In this document: one piece after another, positions 48,064 through 58,784 of the stretch
Layout: the number at the start of each line of letters is the position of its first letter
Numbering within the stretch: position 1 is the first letter of the stretch
Origin: Turnera subulata
Taxonomy: Eukaryota; Streptophyta; Magnoliopsida; Malpighiales; Passifloraceae
DNA length: 64,000 nucleotides
Assembly: GCA_028386065.3 (NCBI GenBank)
Contig: JAKUCV010006880.1
Location: 9,991-73,990 of the forward strand
Direction: 5' to 3'
Position numbers and translations under genes: made by a program
Notes under the pieces: generated by a model
The model's input: the letters and a program-made list of their open reading frames with translations, nothing else
Told to the model about the DNA's origin: nothing
Database searches by the model: none

Positions 48064-49730
48064 GAAGTTAATTATTGCGTTTCTTTTTCTTTTGCTTAGA
48101 CTACCTTTTCAGGTTTTCAATCTAGCAGGCTTGTCCTATTTCTTACCTAGACCGCCTTTTCGGGTTTTCAACCTAGCGTACTCTTCTATTTTTTCCTTTT
48201 CTCTTTTTATTTTCTTTTTTATTTTTTTAATCTCTTTTTTCGTTCTTTTTTTTTCCCGAGGGAGTAGTAGCCATGAGCTTTTTAAGAGATGCAAACATGA
48301 CGGGTTTGAAGAAGTCAGGGCCGTTTGAGCAAGCCGCATTTAGAGTACCATCAGAGGATTAGATGGATAGACAATAAAATTGGCGGGAAGCCGATATTGG
48401 ACCTTCGAAGGGAGCGAAAGCTCTTGAACATATCATGGTCTAAGGGCTTTCGAAGACGAATTAGGAACTGACCACTTCTTTATTCGTCATTGCTCATGCT
48501 CGGAGCATCATCACTACCGTTTTAACAAAGTTCAAACTCACAGAAACTATTATACAATCTTCATGGAATAATCGACTGGACCATACTCGAAGATTTTTTT
48601 CTTGGTCATATCCATCCATTAAAGGATTGAGCCATACCACATTCGGACCCATTAAGAAACCGGGAGAGCCGTGCCAGGCAAATATCACCCACTACTAATG
48701 TTGCTTCGTGCGAGAAGCAAGGCAATCATCAATCGAATCCATCAAGCCAATCAATGACTAAAACAGAGGAGACACAGTCAACCGTCAATCTATTCCACTG
48801 ATAAATTGAGATAAAAGTGTGATAATTGAAATTCCAGTCCATCGAGAGAGAATCAACTCGAATTATATTGAGTGCTTCAAATAATCAACAAATCCAGGGA
48901 ATAATCCCATTCTTGTCCAGATATGTGTCCTATGAGGAAAATGGCGATACTTCAAAGAGTTCCAAAAAGTTAGCATTTGAATACCCTCGTGGCATATTTA
49001 GCTTGAGATACAAGCACAAACTTTAGTCTTGTCCATTGAACCAACTTAAGAACCGAGTAGACCGGATAATATCAGTTTTCTTATTATTAAAAAAATTATT
49101 CTCTTATTATTAAAAAATTAATAGGAGAATAATTTTTAATAATATTATGAGGGAAATATAGGAAAATAATTTAGGTTCCAGAGGGACACAAACCTCTATT
49201 GCTCGCTTTCCTCTTTGTTGAACTTGAGTAGTTTTAAGTTCTCGAAGCACAACTTTTGTGTTATACAAAGGGCTGCAATTCATACTAGAGATTAAGTTAT
49301 ATGGCTCCACCGAATGGCAGGATGACAATAGAGGAAACAACAAAATCACCTCCTAGGATCCTTAACTATGGCTTCAAAAACTACCTCGTCAGCCTGAAAC
49401 AAAAGCGAAACTCAGTTACTTTTAGAACTTGGTTTTGTTCTTTGGATGGGCTGAGCTAGCCTCTGTATTTGGCTTAACTGTTGTATCAGGCTTTTAATAC
49501 TGATTATAAATTTATAATCAATAAAGATTTGAAGTAGCTTTTTCAAAGAAAAAAATAGGATTAAAGCGTTTTTTGGTCCCTGTGTAAGGCCTCAAAGTTG
49601 GATTTCATCCTCGTGTAGGTTTTTGGCCTCTTTTCATCCCTCCGTTCGACCCATTTGGTTCGTCCGGCGAAAATCCAGCCAAAATTGCTTTTGAGTATTA
49701 AGAATAATGGAATAAATAACAAAATGTGAT
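48064..49730. other. Gene-free DNA, probably old transposon debris
   Basis: A short repeat with ACC..CCTTTTCGGGTTTTCAA.CTAGC occurs twice near 48095-48175. An AT hairpin (AAAAATTATTCTC with GAGAATAATTTTT) lies near 49090-49140. At 49440-49556 an AATAAAG-like signal followed by an A-rich tail resembles a LINE 3' end, but no target-site duplication was found. No protein domain was seen. Confidence 0.4.
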
Positions 49731-49991
49731 AAGGATGTCGATCCTTGGTTTTGGATAGGGATGTCTATCCCGGTATTTTGGTTAGGGATGTTGATCCCTG
49801 TGATTTGATTTTAACGATGATATTATAATTGTCACGTGGTAAGTAGTGGTACGACTCGATGGTTTAAGACTGTTTCGTGGTGGCCTTGACCTGGGTTACT
49901 TATGATAAGCATGTCTATGCTTGGGATGTCTATCCCGTGATTATTTTTGGGATGTCTATCCCTGGGTTCGTATTTTTGGGATGTCGATCCA
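49731..49991 (+). repeat. Seven small hairpins with GTCT/GTCG loops
   Basis: 49731-49746 AAGGAT-GTCG-ATCCTT; 49758-49771, 49923-49936 and 49949-49962 GGGAT-GTCT-ATCCC; 49785-49798 GGGAT-GTTG-ATCCC; 49907-49922 AAGCAT-GTCT-ATGCTT; 49978-49991 a degenerate copy. Stem bases change in matched pairs while the loop stays the same. Confidence 0.85.
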
Positions 49992-50552
49992 TGGGTTCTC
50001 TGGATTTGGTCTGGCACCCTAGCTTATCCGTGACGGGGCCCGGAAAGATAAAATTGGAAAATTGGATTTTATTTGAGTCTTTTTGGTCTTGGACCAGTTT
50101 TGGGTCGAGTCTTTCGGATTGTTTCATTTTGGCGGATATGCCTGTGTTTTCACCTTGAGTAATTTTAGTGTTGCATATTGATCGTCTATCCATGGTTGTG
50201 AGCACTTCGGACTCACCCCTCACCTGCGGGCTTTCATCCCGTAGGATGAGTTATTTGTGGTACAGGGTTGGTGCATTCCAGACAGGCTGCGGCGTTATCC
50301 CTTGGACAGGACTTGGATCCATAGTTTGCATCAGTGTCGCATACAGTGTTTTGTGAGTTATTAAGTCTTCCGTTGTGCATTATTTTTGCTATTGTTGGGC
50401 CATTGGGCCGGTTATATTGTTATTGATGTTTTTCTTTTGGGCTGTTAAGCCCGAGTTTCTGTTGTATACACTGTATGCTGGGCTTTGTATGGTTAGGTCG
50501 TCACAGTTCCGACACGTGTTTACTGTGTACAGTAAATACGGGTCGGAGCGTT
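49731..50552 (+). repeat. LTR fragment related to the interrupted solo LTR at 5688-12880
   Basis: The right part (50160-50552) matches 12490-12880: GAGCACTTCGGACTCACCCC, a CTGCGGCGTTATCCC/CTGTGGCGCACCCTC block, and the end ACACGTGTTTACTGTG...CGGGTCGGAGCGTTTCA. The left end of the LTR was not found. The left part carries seven copies of a small hairpin, GGGAT-GTCT-ATCCC and variants. Confidence 0.8.
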
Positions 50553-50689
50553 TCAACTCCACTCTAAGAGTGGTGGTGTCCAAATTCAAACAAACAATCA
50601 AACAAAAATATTAATTTCAGCCCGCTTTATCTACTAATATAGATATAAATATGAACAAACTTTACAGAGAAGCAAAAAAAAGAAAAAGG

Positions 50690-51265
50690 GCTAACCCAGG
50701 GCTGCCGTGGCACTGGAGAAGTGGACACCTCTTCTAGAACCCACGATATTTAATTTTTTTATTATTGATCGACAGGTGAAGATAAGAAAATTCCTGCCTA
50801 AAAAAAGGGACAAAAGAGTGAGGGTTTTGGGATAGATATGGTAAAGTTAAACAACAAAGTCATCACAATCAAAACTCAAAATTAAATTATAGAAACCGAC
50901 ACCAACAAATACCCATCCATAGAAACATCAAAACAGATTATAAAGTTATGAATTCGAAGCGTATCTAGTATGGTGTCCTTGGGCAATCCTCCGATGAAGA
51001 TCTTTCTGCACTAAATAAACATATAATCTTAATTCTAATTAACTTTAAACTATACTGAGAAACAAATAAAAAAAAAAAGGGGCCGACCCAGGGCTGGTGC
51101 CACCGGACAAGCGGTCACCCCTTTTAAAACTCACAATATTGAATTTTTTTATTAATTGATTGACAGGTGAAGGAAGATCATAAAATACCTTCCTTACAAA
51201 AGAGAAAGAAAACAAAAGAAAAGTGAGAAACCAAAAGAGTGATGGTTTTGGCAGGACATGGTATA
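50690..51265 (+). repeat. Direct repeat, two diverged copies about 380 bp apart
   Basis: Copies at 50690-50845 and 51070-51265 share the order GACCCAGGGCTG, a CACCCCTT/CACCTCTT block, a TTGATCGACAGGTGAAG block, then AAAAGAGTGA.GGTTTTGG. Confidence 0.8.
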
Positions 51266-51348
51266 TGGTAAGCGTTTACTGGGGTGTTGAGTCGTCCTTT
51301 TTCTACGATATAAAATGGGAAAAGATATGAAATTTATAGCCTTCGTTC

Positions 51349-51420
51349 ATGAATCTTTTCGGTTTAAAATTATGGTTCATGAATCTTTTGGGTTTAAAAT
51401 TATGATTCATGAATCGTTTA
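51349..51420 (+). repeat. 30-bp tandem repeat
   Basis: Two full and one partial copy of a unit beginning TTCATGAATCTTTT and ending TTTAAAATTATG. Confidence 0.85.
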
Positions 51421-53009
51421 TTTTTTCTCCTCAACTGAATTAAATTAATACATGAATCCTTTGTTTTTTCTTATCCCTAATTGAATTAAATTTTGAGTAG
51501 AATTGCAACCCAAATATTGACTATTTAAGTTACCACGTTACTTCCTAACTTTACAGGAATGGGGTCTACTATTATATATTTATATAGATGCTTAAAATAG
51601 CCTAATAATTGTAGACCGACTAGTATATTAAGTGTCAAAGAAAATCACATTTAAGAATGTACCCCACGCTACTTAAAGCTTTGCTGTATTACCGAAATCC
51701 TCACAAGCTGGCTGAAAAATTTCCTACATGGGAGCATAATTAACAATTTCATGCATGCCCAGGAGTCTAATAATATCAAGGGGACCATTGAATTAATATA
51801 CTACTATTAATATACTAGTTAATTTCATGCATGCACACAAAAGAATCTTTTTATGCATAGTCGTTCTCTATGTGATATCCAGGATAGAAACACTTAAGAA
51901 TTGGAGGGTCTTAGCCACAACTTTTGTGCTCTGTTAGTCATGATGCTTTTGTGCTCTGTCAGCCATGGTTCGGAGTATGATGCATGGTTTGGATGATTAT
52001 TTTTTTCCCCACAGTTTAGAGTATTTGGTTGGGAAGGAATAAAACTATGTTTAAGCAGGTTGATGTGGATCGGGAAAGAAATGTTTGATATTATTTTGAT
52101 AAGAGCTCTCTCCTGGATAAAAGGCAAAGCAACTACATTTTGCATGATTTACTTGAATAGTTGTATCAAGCAACCACATATTGTTACCTATAACTAATCA
52201 CCATAGTTTATCATTGAAGCTCCCAAATAATGTCATTATACTTTATAGGTGGTCCAATTGTTGTCCTAGAGTTAATAATATTCTAATTTATGTGTAAAAT
52301 ACTCTATTACCTTGCTTTTGCACTTTCTCCCAAAGAGACTTTTCCGTCTTTGGTAATATTATACACCCAAATATTCAATTTCTTATGGTTGAGGGAGTTG
52401 GTTGTATAGAATTCGGGCCTAAAAAAATGTGCCTCCAAGAGCGAGGCTGGACTAAGACTAGAAATCAAAGTAGCAATAAGTATAATAATATTCTAGCATG
52501 TATAATCTTATTATGTTTGTATTCCTTATTTGTGTAAGATTTGAACTATAATATAGAAGTAGTAACCACTACAATAGTAGTGTAGTATGCAATATATATT
52601 AACTATTAAGGCATTTTACTTAGGAAAAATGATCTATAAGAAACACTAGCATAAAGAGTGTGTTTGTTGTGGGATAATTTTTTTTATGAAGAATTATGTA
52701 ACTTTACACAAGTAATCTTTACAATTTTTCCAGTGAGAGTTATATATTTTGTTTTTCTATTTATGAAAAAACGTTGTTATTCTTTCAATTTTTTCACGGG
52801 TAGTTATATCCTTTTACATTTGTGCCATTCTTACAATTTTTTTAAGTAGAGTTATGTAATTTTATTTTTGCAATTTTTCATTTCTATATATTGTCAAGAA
52901 AGCATTCTTTTATGAATTTCTCGGAGGTGAAGAAGAAGAAGTGTAATATCAATGTAATAAAGAAGTGTAATATCAATACAATAATAGATCAATAATTTTT
53001 GGACGTGTC

Positions 53010-53915
53010 TGTGAACACCCAAATTTGACCCACGAATTTTCTACAAAGTTTAGGTTGTAAACATGTTTGAACTTAGGATTAATGAGATGATTTGATCCTA
53101 GGAATAAGGCACGTTAAGGATTTATCTTAGTGGAAACAATGCATTTTAGTAACTTGAGCCTTTGTATATTCGACTACTAGGATTAATGAGATGATTTAAT
53201 CTTAGGACAAAATATATAATAAGGTTTATTTACACTAAAATGTGTTTGGGCCTTTTATCTATCTTTAATCTAATTTTAATGAGATGATTTATCTTTAGAT
53301 TGGGGATGGGTTTGAGAGCCCAAGTTAATAGATTCTCCAGAGTTTGATTAACCCATAAACACTTTACTTGCAGACTAATTTTGGTTCTGATTTTCGTAGA
53401 AAATCAGAATCAAATCATCCTTAATATGGTAAATATGTTTTTGGTATGATTTGGGGACTTCATGTGTAATCAATCAATTAGGGGATGATTGGGGAGAGTA
53501 CTAATCAAGAAAAGATCTGATTCTGGGTAGATTAGGGGTTAATTATGTGGTAGAATCAAATCAGGGAGGAATTAAGGGAAACCGGGAGCAAAAAAAGGAA
53601 AGAACGGGGAAAATGCGGGGTGCCGGGCGGACATAGCGGGATGACCGCCGGCCTTGGCGGTCTTGTCACCCATGACCGTCGGCCATGGCGGACATCCAGC
53701 TTATGACCGCCGGCCCTAGCGGTCCTGGCACCCAGATTGCCCGATTTTCCCGATTTTCGCCCCCGATTTGATTCTATGCAGTTTTGGACCAGATTTTCGG
53801 GCATAATCTTGACCATTAAGCAGGTCCACGCCCTTAGACTTCCCTGAGCACTATAAATAGGACCCCTCACACACATTTCAAAGGATCACACACTTTTCTC
53901 ACATACACACCTAAA
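53010..53915 (+). repeat. LTR fragment of the 46093-48058 family, interrupted at 53915
   Basis: It starts TGTGAACACCC and follows the solo LTR through the three 31-bp hairpin units (53641, 53672, 53703), TATAAATA (53852-53859) and CACACTTTTCTCACATACACACCTA. It is then cut by the Sirevirus-like element. The remainder should lie beyond the right end of the window. Confidence 0.88.
53641..53733 (+). repeat. Three 31-bp hairpin units (second LTR copy)
   Basis: Exact 31-bp spacing. The best core is GACCGCC-GGCCTT-GGCGGTC, a 7-bp stem with a 6-base loop. It sits ~120 bp upstream of the TATA box, as in the 46-kb copy. Confidence 0.88.
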
Positions 53916-55190
53916 TGTTAGAATAGGTGCCCTACGCTAGAGAGGGGGGGAGTGAATAGCATTTTATGGACAATTAAAAAACTTGCAGAAAATAATTGTG
54001 GAATTGAAAGAATGAAGGACACACCGAATTTTATACTGTTTCACACAAACAACCTGTGTGGCTAATCCAGTCCTCTGAGAGACTCTCTCGAAGATTTCAC
54101 TATCTAGGTTAAGCTTCCGGGTGCTTAACAAACCGTATACAAACCTAGAGCTCGAGTCACACGAAACTCTACTTACTTGCTTGAAGAAACCTCACTTTAA
54201 GACTTCTCTCAAGGAAAGAACACACTCTTCCTATGAGTTGCTACAAGGGAACAATCCTCCCTTAAGGTGTATGACAATACTTAAAATCATCAAACAAAAG
54301 CTCTCTTAAAGAGTGGATATGAGTAACAAGTAAAACTCTATAAAGGCAACTCTCAATTCTCAAGGATATTGGCTCATAAAAATTGTAATGTATGTATGAA
54401 AATGAATGCTTAAAATGTAGAGAGTTGATTGATTCTAAACAGAGATGTAAATCCTCTATTTATATGTCTCAAAACATGTATGACCGTTATGGAATCAATC
54501 CAAAATACCTTTAGACAAAATAGCATGGAATGTTGAAAAAATGTCTGTTCAAAACGGCACAACATCGATGTTTAAACATGGAACATCGACGTTTGGCCAG
54601 TAAATTTGAATTATTGGACCAACGGTCATGAGAACATCGATGTTTACTCACTAAACATCGATGTTCATTTGGTTCGGCAAAATCATTTTAAAGCTGATGA
54701 TCATGGAAACATCGATGTTTACTTGAAGAACATCGATGTTCATTTGGTTTGGAAAAATCATTTTAAAGACATCAATTGATGGAACATCGATGTCTAAATT
54801 TAGACATCGATGTTTTGCTGTTGCAAAACATTTTTCAAGTGCAACGGTCATGAGAGCATCGATGTTTGGGATGCCAACATCGATGTTCTGAGCTACTGCT
54901 TGTTTTTGAAAGATTGTTTGAAGGCAGGAACATCGATGTCTAAAACCAAAACATCGATGTTCATTGCTCAAAAAGCATTTTCATGATTGAAAGGATGCTA
55001 TTCAATGCATGAGTAAAATTAACCTTTGTACAATTTGAGTTCCTAACTCCTCTTACTTGTCACTTTAATTCTTGTGCTCTTTTGCTCTTTGATTGATTTC
55101 TTTTTGCTTCAAGATTGTCATCAATTGAATCATGGTTGGTTTGTCAGTATCAAAACCCTGAAATGAGATAAGGAGGCATGAGTTTTAGCA
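53916..55190 (-). repeat. 3' LTR of the Sirevirus-like element (1275 bp)
   Basis: On the plus strand it begins TGTTAGAATAGG at 53916 and ends TTTTAGCA at 55190, next to the polypurine tract. It matches 61273-62042 plus 63576-64000. The minus-strand TATA box TATAAATA lies at 54458-54466, just downstream of the palindrome array. Confidence 0.85.
54561..54971 (-). repeat. Six paired AACATCGATGTT palindromes in the 3' LTR
   Basis: CATCGATG cores begin near 54563, 54635, 54710, 54785, 54857 and 54931. Each is followed by a second core 21 bp later (20 in the fourth pair). Pairs repeat every 72-75 bp, so this is also an array of diverged ~73-bp units. 54632-54666 forms a perfect 15-bp stem with a 5-base loop, and 54783-54814 is a perfect 32-bp palindrome. 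Confidence 0.95.
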
Positions 55191-55420
55191 ATTTCTCCCT
55201 TTTTGATAATGACAAAGAAATAGGAGTATATGCCAAATTTATATGTTCAAAATGAGGAATTAGTATATGCCAAGTTTTGTGGATTTAAAGTGTTATGTTC
55301 AAGTCATGATTCCCCCTAACTTGGTGCATATGCTTCTATGATTCCCCCTAACTTGGTGCATATTATTTCTTTGTGCATATACTTTTTCTTATCTTCCCCC
55401 TTTTGGCATTAGCAAAAAGA
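55191..55420 (-). promoter_or_regulatory. Cluster of polypurine tracts before the 3' LTR
   Basis: On the minus strand AAAAAGGGAGAAAT adjoins the LTR start, and further purine tracts (AAGTTAGGGGGAATCA twice, CCAAAAGGGGGAAGA once) lie upstream. Repeated polypurine tracts at this place are a known Sirevirus feature. Confidence 0.8.
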
Positions 55421-55498
55421 AATAAGAACAACAATTTTTTTATTGAATTGAAAAGCCAAAAAAATAGAACAAGAGATAAGAGTTTAGAAAGATGGGTC

Positions 55499-56803
55499 TT
55501 AGTTCCCATCATTGTCATCATCATCATCAGATTGTTGTGTAGGGATGTTTTCCTCTTCTTCTTCATCTGCTCCTTCTTCACCATCACCTCCTTCTTGACC
55601 ATCCTCAACATCCATTAGAGTGAAGTCTTCATCATCATCATCACCTTCATCTTCAAAATTGTATCCATAAAGTGTGGTGTGATATGGTGGAGGATTATAA
55701 TTCACACGGGCAAAGTAAGACCGAAGAGAGTGGCTTTGTCTTTGCACTTCCGTGTCAATTCTCTCTATTGCTCGGCCCATGCTTGTCATGCTTAATTGAA
55801 GGCCGTGGATGGAGTCAGCAATGGACTCAAGAGTGACTCCAGAGGTTCGGCGTCGAGAAGGGGCTGCACGGGAACTTTCTGCTTGGGCAGTCCCTGGAGC
55901 TTGCTCGGAAGTTTGGCCGGTCCTTTGTTCTTCCACAGATTTTCCGGTGCGGAAAGTAGCGTCACTTATCGCCCATATTTGGGTGTGAGGAACCTATGCG
56001 CCTTTCCGAGCATCAACACTTGCATGCAATAAAATATCCAAGACCAAAAATGGATAGGGCAATGGATGTTCGGTGTATGCGGATGCATATTCCGACATGT
56101 GTATGAGCACAAATCGTGCCCAATTGATTGGTGCATGGTGGATGATGGCATGAAGTACTTTCACATCTTGAACGGATAAGACGGTGTGATTTCCGTCTCT
56201 TGGCTTGATGACCCGGGTGAGAAGGTAGAACATGACTCGGTACTCCGGGTTGATGGAATGAATGGTTGGCCTCCCGGATTTGTGACGGACAATAGTGGTG
56301 AAGCCAAGCTCTGGCAGAAAAGGTGCTTCATAGACCGTGAGCCATTGATCACCTCCGTAGGATGCAATATCATCTCCCTGGAATAAAAATCCAGCCCTCG
56401 TCCTAAATTCCTCCAATGTCATGGTGATAGACACTCCATTGACACTAGTGGACATGGTGTCACCATCTCGTCAGAGAGTGGAATAGAAGGCTCGGACGAA
56501 TTCAGCACTGTATTGCCAGCCCCTATTAGTCACGAATTCCCACAATCCCGATACGCGGAGAATGGCTTCAAGCTGCGTGTAGTTCTTCTCCTTCGGGTAA
56601 TCCACCGGCAGATACTGTGGAGACGCAATTGAGCTCTTGGAGAAGAGAGACATGAAGTTATGGAGTTCGACTCTGGTAGAGAACCAAATTGAGGTGCCTT
56701 CCACTGCAAATTGAGGAGCTGAGCTTGAAGAGCCTCCTCTTTGCTTTGGTGGTCTTTCCATAGCAGGAGATTTGCCCTTGGAAGATTTCTTCCCGCCTGC
56801 CAT
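55499..56803 (-). pseudogene. Env-position reading frame, plant transposon-protein type, two in-frame stops
   Basis: A single frame of about 434 codons from MAGGKKSSKGKSP (ATG at 56801-56803) to 55499, broken only by TGA at 56471-56473 and TAG at 55994-55996. The N-terminal part is basic. The middle (HNFMSLFSKSS, LRVSGLWEFV, EFVRAFYSTL, VNGVSITMTLEEFRTRAG) resembles the putative plant transposon protein domain found in some retroelements. The C-terminus has a helical stretch and a long Asp/Glu-rich tail. It follows a TATA box and a palindrome array. Its role is unknown. The first stop fits a C-to-T change of CGA. Confidence 0.75.
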
Positions 56804-56896
56804 ACTTGAGAAAAATAAGTAAGGGAATGATATGGAGAGTAAGTATAAAATGAATGAACAGTAGGAAGTGTGTAAAAAGTGAGAAGGAAGCATCAT

Positions 56897-56904
56897 TTAT
56901 ATAG
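56897..56904 (-). promoter_or_regulatory. Internal TATA box for the env-position frame
   Basis: The minus strand reads CCCCTATATAAATGATG, about 95 bp upstream of the ATG at 56803 and about 80 bp downstream of the nearest palindrome. Confidence 0.65.
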
Positions 56905-56978
56905 GGGAGCCCAAAATAGAGCTGTTGGAGTGCTGAAATCAGGCTCCAACGGCTATTTTTTTTTGAAAGTTAACGGAC

Positions 56979-57420
56979 AAACATCGATGTTCAGTCTGAT
57001 GAAATCGATGTTTGACTCCCCAACGGCTATATTTTTTTTGAAAAAGAGGGCTAAACATCGATGTTCAGATGTTCAACATCGATGTTGTCGAGCTTCTGGA
57101 CAAAAAATTTTAATTGCTGCCAACTGATACACATCGATGTTGTCTTGTGTGAACATCGATGTTTAAAAACTTCTGGGAAGAAAAATACATACTGAACATC
57201 GATGTAGATATATCTTGTCAATTGCTTGATTCTGCACATGATGGAACATCGATGTTGGACCATCGACATCGATGTTGTTAAGCTACTGGTTGAAAATGGT
57301 ATGAGCTGAAGTCTGTAAAACATCGATGTTTGATCGTCAACATCAATGTTTTGAAGCCTCGGGGCTAAGTTCGTTCATTCGGAACATCGATGTTTCGTTG
57401 AGCAACATCGATGTTTTGCA
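56979..57420 (-). repeat. Internal array of AACATCGATGTT palindromes
   Basis: Cores near 56982/57004, 57057/57078, 57132/57154, 57197 (single), 57245/57265, 57320/57341 and 57382/57403, again mostly paired at 20-22 bp. It lies directly upstream of the internal TATA box, as the LTR array lies upstream of the LTR TATA box. Confidence 0.93.
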
Positions 57421-57619
57421 GTCTCGACTTTCTTGTTCCCCCTATCTTTTGGCTTAAATGAAGGATACCTACAAAACAACTTAGAAAATAATCTGACGCT
57501 CAAGTCAGTAAAGGTAAGACAATAAAAAATACACAAATTAGATCAATGTAGAGTCAGGGATTCTTAGTTCATTTCGAATTTCCAAAGAATGACTCTTTCT
57601 TTACGGATTTTGATAGTCT

Positions 57620-57717
57620 CGTCACGGCTTACGTCAGCAACCCTCTCGTGTATTCCGTATTTTTCAACATGAAGTCTCGTATATGTCCTTACCGTCATCA
57701 CTTTTTGCTTATAAATA
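57620..57717 (+). promoter_or_regulatory. Putative promoter: as-1-like element plus TATA box
   Basis: 57620-57636 reads, on the minus strand, TGACGTAAGCCGTGACG: two TGACG motifs with the 7-bp spacing of as-1 elements bound by TGA-type bZIP factors. TATAAATA follows at 57710-57717 and the ATG at 57752. Inferred from motifs only. Confidence 0.5.
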
Positions 57718-57751
57718 CCAACCTCATGCTTGGCAAGGCATATCTCAAACC

Positions 57752-58135
57752 ATGGATTCACCAATAAGAACGAGAACTACCTCTGACTCAGAGGAGTTAA
57801 GCCATACTTTTGGTGATCCTCTCTTTGGTGATTCTGATGTTGAGGTAAAGCAGAAGAGAGATCGTAAGCGGAGGAACGTCCCTGGTTATTTGGAAGACAC
57901 GGCCATGTCTCGCAAGCGTCAAAAGAAAACGGTCACCAAAGAAACTGATAATTCGAAGGGCAAAGGGATAGCTCATAGTAGTACACCATTACAGACACTG
58001 GAGCATCTGAAGTTAGCCCTGAAGAAGATCAGTTCTGCTGTGATGCAGATCGAGATGGCTTGTATGGGACTTTCCTCCCAGGTTGAGAATGTCCGCAAAC
58101 ATGTAAAGGAATTAGAGAAGCAAGTAACTCCATAG
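57752..58135 (+). CDS. Hypothetical 127-aa basic protein with C-terminal coiled coil
   Basis: Starts MDSPIRTRTTSDSEELS, then a Lys/Arg-rich part with likely nuclear signals (KQKRDRKRRNVPG, SRKRQKKTVTK), and ends with a heptad-like helix (LKLALKKISSAVMQIEMACM, LSSQVENVRKHVKELEKQV). No family was recognised. The ATG at 57752 is preferred over upstream non-ATG starts because TATAAATA lies 35 bp before it. The LINE-like frame follows 650 bp downstream, so it could be an ORF1-like partner, but this is speculation. Confidence 0.5.
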   Translation: MDSPIRTRTTSDSEELSHTFGDPLFGDSDVEVKQKRDRKRRNVPGYLEDTAMSRKRQKKTVTKETDNSKGKGIAHSSTPLQTLEHLKLALKKISSAVMQIEMACMGLSSQVENVRKHVKELEKQVTP

Positions 58136-58784
58136 AGTGCTTCTTCTCTATTGTAATATCTTATGAAGAAATAAATAAGTAGTTCCTTTTTCTGAATCAA
58201 GCTTATTATTAAACATAAATGGTAGGAATGATATAAGATCTAATAAAATCAAGCCTATTATTAGTAACAAAAAAGAATATAAATGATGAAATCACGAATT
58301 TCTTGTAAAAATAGAAATTAAATATTCCTTGATAAAACGATGGTCATAATTTGTGCAAGCCGAAAAATGACGTTATTACGTGCGGCGAATTAATGAAAAC
58401 AATTAGCAACCACTTGATTATAAACCCCACATGAGCAAAAGCGATTTTTCGGGATTCGTATCCCTTTATTGAAGAATCAAGATAGCTAGAATAATGCATG
58501 TTAGAAGTGAGCTAGAAAACACAAGTGTTTGTAGCCTGAAAACATGCAAAGTGACAAGAGTAATAATGTAGGCAGTGGTAAAGATTTTCAAAAAAGGAAA
58601 GCCTTGAGGAGCATAAACAATTTGTAATTTTGTGAAGAGAGAGGTCTGTTTTACCGTTTATCGAAAAATAGGTAATCGTATTTCTATAAAAGGCAAAGCA
58701 ATGGTTAGTAAATAATCAAAAGCACTTTAAGAAAAAAATACGATTCAGAGAAAAAAAGATACACAAACCACAACAAGACAAAAA

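Larger units (their letters stand above)
50553..53009. other. Gene-free AT-rich DNA with local repeats
   Basis: Holds a direct duplication of a ~160-190 bp block (50690-50845 and 51070-51265, sharing ACCCAGGGCTG, GACAGGTGAAG and GTTTTGG) and a short 30-bp tandem repeat (51349-51420). No gene was recognised. Confidence 0.6.

Noticed and set aside
49440..49556. Possible LINE or SINE 3' tail
   Set aside because: AATAAAG and an A-rich tail are present, but no target-site duplication or coding part was found, so it is only noted in the regional entry.
54651..54971. Open frame with repeated NIDV residues, also at 63614-63937 and 57051-57323
   Set aside because: The repeated residues are the AACATCGATGTT palindromes read in frame; the same pattern appears in both LTRs and no start or domain supports a protein.
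54561..57420. CRISPR-like reading of the regularly spaced repeats
   Set aside because: The repeats are short palindromes in a plant LTR, spacers are themselves related, and no cas genes exist in this nuclear DNA.
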